Shown here one piece after another: positions 58,584 through 64,000 of a stretch of DNA of 64,000 bases. The position numbers and the translations under genes were made by a program. The notes under the pieces were generated by a model. The model was not told where the DNA came from. It saw only the letters and a list, made by a program, of their open reading frames with translations, and made no database searches. Source of the DNA: Tepidiphilus succinatimandens. GTDB lineage: Bacteria > Pseudomonadota > Gammaproteobacteria > Burkholderiales > Rhodocyclaceae. The stretch is from the NCBI RefSeq assembly GCF_006503695.1, contig NZ_SBIK01000001.1, forward strand, positions 163,759 to 227,758, written 5' to 3'. Numbering within the stretch: position 1 is the stretch's first letter; the number at the start of each line of letters is the position of its first letter.

Positions 58584-59206
58584 ACCGTTCCCCCTTCATC
58601 GTCGGCCTGACCGGCGGCATCGGCAGCGGCAAGAGCGCCGCTGCCGAGCACTTCGCGCGCCTCGGCGCCGCCGTGGTCGACACCGACGTGATCGCCCACG
58701 AGCTCACCGCCCCCGATGGTGCGGCCATTCCCGCCCTCGCCGCCGCCTTCGGCCCCGACATCCTCACGCCGGCCGGGGCGCTCGATCGCGCCAAGATGCG
58801 CGCGCTCGCGTTTACCGACCCCGCGGCAAAACACCGGCTCGAAGCCATCCTGCACCCCCTGATCCGTCAGGAAGCCGACGCCCGCTGCCGCGCCGCCGTC
58901 GACGCACCCTACGTGGTGCTGGTGGTTCCCTTGCTCATCGAAGCGGGCGAAGACTACCGCCGCCGCTGCCAACGCATCGCCGTCGTCGACTGCCCCGAAG
59001 AAGTCCAGATCGAGCGAGTACGCGCGCGCAGCGGCCTGGACGAAGCGCTGATCCGGCGCATCATGGCCCAGCAGGCAAGCCGGGCCGAGCGGCTGGCGGC
59101 GGCCGACCACCTCATCGACAACGGCGGCGATCTCGCCCAGCTCCACGCCCAGGTCGAGGCGCTCGACCGCCTCTACCGCGAACTCGCCCGAACCGCGCCG
59201 CCATGA
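58571..59206 (+). CDS. coaE: dephospho-CoA kinase
   Basis: Final step of coenzyme A synthesis. The 211-residue P-loop kinase has GLTGGIGSGKSAAAEHF (Walker A), DTDVIAHEL, the LID region and the CoA motif VLVVPLLIEAG. Overlaps zapD by ATGA. CoaX and coaE bracket trpB2 and the SPOR gene, so both ends of the CoA pathway are in this operon. Confidence 0.96.
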   Translation: MPPLNRSPFIVGLTGGIGSGKSAAAEHFARLGAAVVDTDVIAHELTAPDGAAIPALAAAFGPDILTPAGALDRAKMRALAFTDPAAKHRLEAILHPLIRQEADARCRAAVDAPYVVLVVPLLIEAGEDYRRRCQRIAVVDCPEEVQIERVRARSGLDEALIRRIMAQQASRAERLAAADHLIDNGGDLAQLHAQVEALDRLYRELARTAPP

Positions 59207-59961
59207 TCCTCTTCGAATTCCCCTTCACCGAGCGCATTCGCACCCTGCTGCGCCTCGAAGACGTCTGGCGACGCTGGACCCATTTCCTCGAGGGCAGGCA
59301 TCGCGACGATCACCACGCCGCCCTCATCACCCTCTTCGAGCTCGCCGACATCGCCGGGCGCACCGACCTCAAGCTCGACCTGATGCAAGAACTCGATCGC
59401 CAGCGTTCGGCCCTGCTCACGCTACCCGTCGAGCAGGTCGACACCGAACGCGTCGCGGCTCTGGTGGAGCATATCGAACAGATCCGCGCCGCCCTCCTCG
59501 GCATGGTCGGACGGGTGGACCACTATCTGCGCGGAAACGAATGGCTGATGGCGCTACGCGCGCGGGCCCACATCCCTGGGGGTTTGTGCGCTTTCGACGC
59601 CCCCGCCTATCACTTCTGGCTGGAGCAGCCGCCCGAGCGGCGCACCGCCCAACTCGAACGCTGGGTCGCCCCCCTGCAGCCGATTCGCAACGGCATCGAA
59701 CTCGTGCTCAGCCTCCTGCGCGGCAACGCCGAGCGCCATGAGGCCGTCGCCGTGCGCGGCGCCTATCAGCGCGAGCTCAAAGGCGCCTGCTGCCTGCTCG
59801 CCCGCGTCCACGTCGACCCCGCGCTGCAGGTCATCCCCTCGATGTCGGCCAACAAATACCTCATCAACCTGAGATTCGGCCCGCCGCGCAGCGACCTGCG
59901 CCCTTCCACGCAACCGCTGGAACTCGACGTCCCCTTCGTGCTCGAACTGTGCCGACTGTAA
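59203..59961 (+). CDS. zapD: cell division protein ZapD
   Basis: Cross-links FtsZ filaments at the division ring. The 252-residue helical protein has ILFEFPFTERIRTLLRLEDVW at the N-terminus, the family signature WLMALRARAHIPGGLCAFDAPAYHFWL, and LDVPFVLELC at the end. The coaE-zapD-yacG order is conserved in Beta- and Gammaproteobacteria. Confidence 0.95.
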   Translation: MILFEFPFTERIRTLLRLEDVWRRWTHFLEGRHRDDHHAALITLFELADIAGRTDLKLDLMQELDRQRSALLTLPVEQVDTERVAALVEHIEQIRAALLGMVGRVDHYLRGNEWLMALRARAHIPGGLCAFDAPAYHFWLEQPPERRTAQLERWVAPLQPIRNGIELVLSLLRGNAERHEAVAVRGAYQRELKGACCLLARVHVDPALQVIPSMSANKYLINLRFGPPRSDLRPSTQPLELDVPFVLELCRL

Positions 59962-59976
59962 AAGGGATGCAGCACC

Positions 59977-60180
59977 ATGAACGACCCCGCGCCGAAGACG
60001 CCACGCCTCGTCTCCTGCCCCACCTGCGGCAAAGCGGTCCCCTGGACGCCGGAATCGCGCTGGCGCCCGTTCTGCTCCGAACGCTGCAAGCTCATCGACC
60101 TCGGCGCCTGGGCCGACGAGCGCTATCGCCTCCCCTCGGGCGGAAAAACGCCGCCCGAGGCCGGCAACGAGTTGCAATAG
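59977..60180 (+). CDS. yacG: DNA gyrase inhibitor YacG
   Basis: A 67-residue zinc-finger protein that binds GyrB in E. coli and limits gyrase activity. Zinc ligands are in CPTCGKAV and [14 protein letters not shown]. It follows zapD by 15 bases and ends 4 bases from the convergent Nudix gene; no terminator hairpin is visible between. Confidence 0.94.
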   Translation: MNDPAPKTPRLVSCPTCGKAVPWTPESRWRPFCSERCKLIDLGAWADERYRLPSGGKTPPEAGNELQ

Positions 60181-60184
60181 ACGA

Positions 60185-61135
60185 TTAGTCCCACCAGGCG
60201 CGGATCGCCGCCACCCCGTGCGCTCCGGCGTGGTGCGCTGCTTCCAGGTCCTCTGGGCCCAGCCCGCCGATGGCGTAGACGGGGATCGCCGCTGCCCGGG
60301 CGATTGCCTCGAATCCCGGCCAGCCGAGCGCCGCCGCCCCCGGATGCGAGCGCGTCGGCCGCACCGGCCCCAGCACGGCGTAATCGAGCCCCAGCGCTTC
60401 GGCCCGGCGCAAGGCGGCCGCCCCGTGCACCGAGGCGCCCACCCAGGGTAGCTCAGGCCGCCCAGAAAGCGCTTCCAGCCGCCGCTGTGGCAGATGCAGC
60501 CCCGTGCCCAGCGCCTGGGCAGCATCGACCTCGCCATTGACCACCAAGAGATCCTCCGCCCCCAGCTGGGGACGCAGCCGCCGCACCAGCGCCTCGGCGA
60601 GCGCCGCCGGCTCGCGCACCTGCACGAGCACCGGCCCCTGGGCACGAGCGCGCGCAAGCGCCGCCTCCTGCCGTTCGAACGCCGCCGCGAGCGGCTCCCC
60701 TGCTTCGAGCAGAACCGCCACGCCGCTCACCAGCATCTGCTGCGGCAGGGCGAGGAATTTCCACACTGGGCCATTGGCGGGCAGCATCGGCGCCACCGTC
60801 TGCTGCGGCGGCTTCACCCAGGCGAGCGCCGCATGCACCCGCGCCCGAGGCTCCCCCGCCCAGCGCGGGACGCGAAAGAAGTGCAGACGCACCTGCGCGT
60901 GGGGATAGACGTGCTCGCGCACCACCCACGGCAGCAGGTCTTCGGGCGCCACGGCGATCTCCAGCTCCTCGGCGAGCTCCCGCAGCAGCGCCTGCGCCGG
61001 CGTCTCGCCCGGCTCCACCTTGCCGCCGGGAAATTCCCAATACCCGGGATAGAACGTCCCCTCGGCCCGCTGCCCCAGCAGGACGGCACCGTCGCCGCGG
61101 CGCAGCACCGCCGCGGCCACGTCCACGCGCTTCAT
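60185..61135 (-). CDS. Nudix hydrolase (MutT-like) fused to TenI/ThiE-like domain
   Basis: A 316-residue two-domain protein. Residues 1-130 are a MutT-type Nudix hydrolase with box GGKVEPGETPAQALLRELAEELEI, expected to clean 8-oxo-dGTP. Residues about 165-316 are a ThiE/TenI-like barrel (VGASVHGAAALRRAEALGLDYAVLGPV, IPVYAIGGLGPEDL). The ThiE active-site residues look lost: NGE stands where ThiE has NDR and the REK lysine is missing, so thiamine-phosphate synthase activity is doubtful. ATG 61135 overlaps the DUF815 stop by ATGA. Confidence 0.9.
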   Translation of the reverse strand: MKRVDVAAAVLRRGDGAVLLGQRAEGTFYPGYWEFPGGKVEPGETPAQALLRELAEELEIAVAPEDLLPWVVREHVYPHAQVRLHFFRVPRWAGEPRARVHAALAWVKPPQQTVAPMLPANGPVWKFLALPQQMLVSGVAVLLEAGEPLAAAFERQEAALARARAQGPVLVQVREPAALAEALVRRLRPQLGAEDLLVVNGEVDAAQALGTGLHLPQRRLEALSGRPELPWVGASVHGAAALRRAEALGLDYAVLGPVRPTRSHPGAAALGWPGFEAIARAAAIPVYAIGGLGPEDLEAAHHAGAHGVAAIRAWWD

Positions 61136-62028
61136 GCGCACGCTCCCTGCTGCGGCAGGCCGTGCCGTCCCGCCCAGTCGCGCGCGAACTGCCAGGCCAC
61201 CCGGCCGGAGCGCGAGCCGCGCTCGATCGCCCACTGCAACGCCTCGGGACGCGCCGCCTCGATCTCGGCCTCGGAGACGCCGAACGAACGCAACCAGTGC
61301 GCGACGATGGTGAGGTATTCCTCCTGCGAAAAGGGATAGAACGACACCCACAGGCCGAAACGCTCGGAGAGCGAGACTTTCTCCTCCACCGCCTCGGCCG
61401 GATGCACTTCTTCGCCCACGTAGCGCGTGCGCTCGTTCTCGTGAAAGAACTCCGGCATGAGATGGCGCCGGTTGGAGGTCGCGTAGAGCAGCACGTTGTC
61501 CGGCTGGGCCCACACCGAGCCGTCGAGCACGCTCTTGAGCATCTTGTAGGCCGGCTCGCCTTCCTCGAACGAGAGGTCGTCGACGAAGACGATGAAGCGC
61601 TCGGGCCGCGTCTCGAGGCAGGCGAGCACGTCGGGCAGATCGACCAGATCGGTCTTCTCCATCTCCACCAGCCGCAGCCCCCGAGCGGCGTACTCGGTGA
61701 GCAGCGCCTTCACCAGGGAAGACTTCCCCGTGCCGCGCGCCCCCGTGAGCAGCACGTTGTTCGCCGGACGGCCGGCGAGGAACTGCTCGGTATTGCGCAC
61801 CACGCGCGCCTTCTGCGGCTCGATGTCCTTGAGATCGTCGAGCCGCAGGCGATGCGGCCGGCGCACGGGTTGCAGCACGCCGCGACCGCCCACGCGCCGG
61901 TACCAGTAGGCCAAGCCTTCCTCATCCGGCCAGCGCACCCCCGCCCCCTGCTTCGCCCCCAGTGCCTCCAGCGCCGCAGCCAGGCGCTCGAGTGCAACGA
62001 CCAACCCCTGCACGTCCTTCGCTTCCAT
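61132..62028 (-). CDS. DUF815-family P-loop ATPase
   Basis: A 298-residue AAA-like ATPase of the DUF815 family, function unknown. It shows a short N-terminal helical region, DIEPQKARVVRNTEQFLAG, Walker A GARGTGKSSLVKAL, Walker B-like FIVFVDDLSFEEGE, and LLYATSNRRHLMPEF (sensor 1). The start at 62028 follows a GGAGAG site; an ATG at 62052 is possible. Neighbourhood yacG/Nudix/DUF815 is conserved in Betaproteobacteria. Confidence 0.9.
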   Translation of the reverse strand: MEAKDVQGLVVALERLAAALEALGAKQGAGVRWPDEEGLAYWYRRVGGRGVLQPVRRPHRLRLDDLKDIEPQKARVVRNTEQFLAGRPANNVLLTGARGTGKSSLVKALLTEYAARGLRLVEMEKTDLVDLPDVLACLETRPERFIVFVDDLSFEEGEPAYKMLKSVLDGSVWAQPDNVLLYATSNRRHLMPEFFHENERTRYVGEEVHPAEAVEEKVSLSERFGLWVSFYPFSQEEYLTIVAHWLRSFGVSEAEIEAARPEALQWAIERGSRSGRVAWQFARDWAGRHGLPQQGACA

Positions 62029-62062
62029 CGTCTCTCCGTCCGAACCGGGCATCGCACCCCTC

Positions 62063-62197
62063 GCCCATGAGGAGGATGAGTATACCTGCGTCCTGCCCGG
62101 AAACGCGCCTGCCCAAAGGCAGGACGATCGTCGGCACCCACGGGATCTCCCAGCGCCAGCCCAGCGCAAGGTTGGGTTCGAGGGCACTCCGATCACT
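62063..62197 (-). pseudogene. relic of the 3' end of a DsbC-like gene
   Basis: On the minus strand this segment still encodes SALEPNLALG, then VPTIVLPLGRRVSG, closely parallel to SALEHNLALG and VPTIVLPSGRRIPG in the intact gene at 62956-63534 (its residues 147-176). The homology covers about 40 codons, begins right at the higA stop and has no signal peptide or CxxC part. By eye, about four of five bases match the intact copy over 73 bases, so the duplication is old. The frame runs on without homology into the DUF815 upstream region. Confidence 0.8.
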
Positions 62198-62484
62198 CAC
62201 GCAGGTACATGTTCGGCCAGCGGACGCACAGGGGGTTGCTCATGCTGCATGGCTTGCCATAAATCGTAATTCGCCTGCATCTGCAGCCAGGCCCGCGCCG
62301 TTGCGACCCCCGCCCGTTCCAGCCGTATCGCCAAATCAGGACTGATGCCCGCTTTTCCGTTGAGCACGCGCGATAACGCTACCCGCGACATCCCTAACCG
62401 CCGAGCCGCCTCCGTCACCGACAAGCCCAAAGCGTCGATCACTTCTTCCCTCAAGATTTCTCCCGGATGCGATGGATTGTACAT
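62197..62484 (-). CDS. higA: HigA-type antitoxin
   Basis: A 95-residue HTH antitoxin of the HigA/VapI family: [13 protein letters not shown] at the N-terminus, Xre-type [29 protein letters not shown] (about 23-48), [12 protein letters not shown] and [13 protein letters not shown]. It binds HigB and should repress the higBA promoter. It follows higB by 38 AT-rich bases, the toxin-first order typical of hig loci. Confidence 0.94.
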   Translation of the reverse strand: MYNPSHPGEILREEVIDALGLSVTEAARRLGMSRVALSRVLNGKAGISPDLAIRLERAGVATARAWLQMQANYDLWQAMQHEQPPVRPLAEHVPA

Positions 62485-62522
62485 GGCATTTTTCCATATG
62501 ATATTTACATTTAAACACGGCT

Positions 62523-62804
62523 TTAATTATAATCGATATAATTTATGTCACATATGTTTCCATCTTTGAAGCGAAAAATGACCCTCCAGTTCTTATTGAC
62601 GGTCATTGCCCAAAAGCCCGCCATGTCTCCCTGCAAACGATGGAGCTTGAAGCCGGGCAATGCCAAATCCCGTGGCTCATGAGCCGCATCGAGCGCTGAC
62701 AAGATGCGCCGCAATTTTGCTTCGTGACCCGGCTGTATCCCCTTGAGGGAACCACTCGCGTAGAACCAATACAGGCCCTTGTGAGCGAACTGACTCTCAT
62801 CCAT
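62523..62804 (-). CDS. higB: HigB-type mRNA interferase toxin
   Basis: A 93-residue RelE-superfamily ribosome-dependent mRNA endonuclease. Motifs: [33 protein letters not shown] (split here by eye into helix 1 and 2), [19 protein letters not shown] and [13 protein letters not shown], the conserved NWR region of the active site. The start at 62804 follows GGGGAGA; the ATG at 62858 would place the start on the promoter -35. The 3' end of the gene is markedly AT-rich compared with neighbours, a sign of recent acquisition. Confidence 0.93.
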   Translation of the reverse strand: MDESQFAHKGLYWFYASGSLKGIQPGHEAKLRRILSALDAAHEPRDLALPGFKLHRLQGDMAGFWAMTVNKNWRVIFRFKDGNICDINYIDYN

Positions 62805-62828
62805 GGAATCTCCCCTCGGCAGGGGCGA

Positions 62829-62858
62829 AACTGTATCTCGTATCGATACAGTTGTCAA
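62829..62858 (-). promoter_or_regulatory. higBA promoter overlapped by an inverted-repeat operator
   Basis: On the minus strand TTGACA (62858-62853), a 17-base spacer, and TACAGT (62835-62830) form a good sigma-70 promoter 20-30 bases before higB. A perfect inverted repeat, AACTGTATC (62829-62837) and GATACAGTT (62845-62853), covers the spacer and -10. This is the expected HigA operator for autoregulation. Confidence 0.78.
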
Positions 62859-62955
62859 TCTCTGCCCGCTCGCTCAAAAGGATACCCACTCGGTGAGCAT
62901 CCGGGCACGGGGCGAGGCCGCCATCCGGCCGTGCAGCCGTCTGCTCGCGGTACCC

Positions 62956-63534
62956 TCACCGTTCCCGGGACAAGAAATCCATGAGGTCGGGCGCGCGGAT
63001 CAGCCCAGGAATGCGCCTTCCCGACGGCAGAACGATCGTCGGCACCACCGAGATTCCCAACCGCCGGCCCAGCGCAAGGTTGTGTTCGAGCGCGCTCGCG
63101 TCACAGCCCGGCGACGCCGATGCCGGCTCTTTCCCTTCGAGCATCCACGCCCGCCATGCCCGCGCCCGATCCGGAGCGCACCAGATCTGCCGAGATTTTT
63201 CCCACGAATCCCCCTCCAGAATGGGATAGAGGAAGACATAGACGGTCACGTCGTCGACTGCCTCGAGTTCGCGCATCAGTTTCTTGCAGTATGCGCAATT
63301 CGGATCTTCGAACGAAACGATCTTCCGCGCCCCTGCGCCATGGACCATGGCGATCGCCCGTTCGAGGGGTAAACGAGAAAAATCGACGCGCTCGGCCCCG
63401 GCGCTTCGCTCCTGCCCAAACTCCGGCCAAACCGCCTCGCCGCCGCTCACCACCGACGGCTCCCCTGCCGCTGTCAGCGTCCACACCAGACCCAGACCCG
63501 CCCACCATGCCATTCGTTTCCGCCCCTGCCGCAT
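62956..63534 (-). CDS. DsbC/DsbG-like thioredoxin-fold protein
   Basis: A 192-residue exported protein: signal segment about 8-24, thioredoxin fold with CxxC in DPNCAYCKKL (Cys80, Cys83), cis-Pro loop SVVPTIVLP, and a second cysteine pair (Cys119, Cys144) as in DsbC. The catalytic domain is present, but the N-terminal dimerisation domain of classical DsbC is nearly missing (about 25 residues remain between signal and fold), so it may be monomeric and act as an oxidase or reductase. Divergent from mltA. A decayed copy of its 3' end lies beyond higBA. Confidence 0.87.
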   Translation of the reverse strand: MRQGRKRMAWWAGLGLVWTLTAAGEPSVVSGGEAVWPEFGQERSAGAERVDFSRLPLERAIAMVHGAGARKIVSFEDPNCAYCKKLMRELEAVDDVTVYVFLYPILEGDSWEKSRQIWCAPDRARAWRAWMLEGKEPASASPGCDASALEHNLALGRRLGISVVPTIVLPSGRRIPGLIRAPDLMDFLSRER

Positions 63535-63620
63535 CGCCCCCTCCCTGCGCGATCGTCCCCCGTGCCATTATGCTCTTGGCGGATATACTTGGGGCAGGAT
63601 TCCATCACCCTCGACCGCTC

Positions 63621-64000
63621 ATGAGACGTTTCATTGCGCCGCGCCGCACTCTGCTTGCCGTATTCCTCCTCGCCCTCGCTGCCTGCCGCGGCGAGGTGCC
63701 GCAAACGCCGCTCTGCGTCTGCCCGCCCACCGAACCTCCGCGCACGCCGCAAGCCACGCCTGCTTTGCGCGCCGAACCCGCCTCATGGGAAGCGCTTCCC
63801 GGCTGGTGCGCCGATCGTCCTTCCCAGGCGTGGGATGCTTTCTTGGCGGGCTGCCCGCGGCTCGAAACGCTCGATCCCGCATGGCAAACGCTGTGCCGCG
63901 AGGCGCGCGAGCAGCCGCGCGAAGACGCGGTACTGCGCCGTTTTCTGGAGCAACGCCTGCGGCCCTGGCGGCTCGTCGCGGTGCAGCCCGACGGCAGCGC
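63621..64000 (+). CDS. mltA: membrane-bound lytic murein transglycosylase A (5' part)
   Basis: Outer-membrane lipoprotein that cleaves peptidoglycan glycan strands to 1,6-anhydro ends. Only the first 126 residues are inside the window. There is a lipoprotein signal with lipobox LALAAC, a Cys/Pro-rich linker (CVCPPTEPP), then the MltA start: LPGWCADRPSQAWDAFLAGC and LRRFLEQRLRPWRLV. The catalytic Asp lies beyond the edge. TATACT at 63584-63589 is a possible -10. The assignment rests on this N-terminal domain. Confidence 0.88.
   Translation, partial: MRRFIAPRRTLLAVFLLALAACRGEVPQTPLCVCPPTEPPRTPQATPALRAEPASWEALPGWCADRPSQAWDAFLAGCPRLETLDPAWQTLCREAREQPREDAVLRRFLEQRLRPWRLVAVQPDGS

Noticed and set aside
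62063-63110. The two DsbC-like segments as a target-site duplication made by higBA insertion
   Set aside because: The copies differ at roughly one base in five, too much for a recent duplication tied to insertion; an older tandem duplicate fits better.

Overview
The window is GC-rich, densely packed bacterial chromosome. Gene content and order point to a betaproteobacterium. Diagnostic blocks are mlaFEDACB / ABC-2 transporter / ibaG / murA / hisGD...hisBHAFIE / HIT / tatABC / serine protease, rpe-gph-trpE, kdsD-kdsC-lptC-lptA, glnA-glnL-glnG and birA-coaX. The PHA granule protein (phasin), TRAP solute receptor and thermophile-type TrpB2 would suit a Hydrogenophilaceae-like lineage, but that placement is a guess. 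No tRNA, rRNA, CRISPR array, insertion sequence or prophage was seen. No gene-free stretch exceeds 300 bases; the longest is the sucC leader (11127-11330).

Layout. 1-1850 (minus): 5' end of a DAHP synthase, mog and darP. 1922-4446 (plus): pmbA and an orphan TRAP receptor. 4495-11126 (minus): sucCD, an ornithine-cyclodeaminase-like gene, a tandem-FHA protein, rpe, gph and trpE, nearly gapless. 11331-13244: a Nif3-like gene and a divergent DegS-like protease. 13258-29579 (minus): the long envelope/histidine block (Mla lipid transport, ABC-2 exporter, ibaG, murA, his genes, HIT, Tat translocase). It is interrupted by a HicBA toxin-antitoxin pair and by hisC lying in the opposite orientation. 29714-31151 (plus): three consecutive lipoproteins, two with FlgO-like domains. 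31195-33165 (minus): a CPA2 antiporter. 33234-36748 (plus): Kdo and LPS-transport genes, then an enoyl-CoA hydratase. 36942-41863 (plus): phasin, lptM-lysA-dacB and an M23 endopeptidase. 41873-49050 (minus): dTDP-rhamnose genes, clsB, an EEP-family protein, nadA and a rhodanese. 49049-60180 (plus): CDF transporter, glnA, DUF4124 protein, glnL-glnG, birA-coaX-trpB2-SPOR-coaE-zapD-yacG. 60185-63534 (minus): Nudix/TenI fusion, DUF815 ATPase, a dsbC-like gene relic, HigBA and an intact DsbC-like thioredoxin. 63621 to the end: 5' part of mltA.

How the parts work together. Nitrogen control is readable directly. glnA has a consensus sigma-54 promoter and two NtrC-type sites 32 bp apart inside the end of the preceding CDF gene; glnL-glnG has a second consensus sigma-54 promoter. 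The phasin has a near-consensus sigma-70 promoter flanked by two TGC-N3-GCA inverted repeats that look like PhaR operators. Envelope functions dominate (Mla, Lpt, Kdo, rhamnose, MurA, DacB, MltA, M23, Tat). Twenty-five gene junctions use the 4-base ATGA overlap, implying widespread translational coupling. The most unusual features are hisC inverted beside hicBA, higBA set between an intact DsbC-like gene and a decayed copy of its 3' end, trpB2 coupled to coaX, and the FlgO-like lipoprotein trio.
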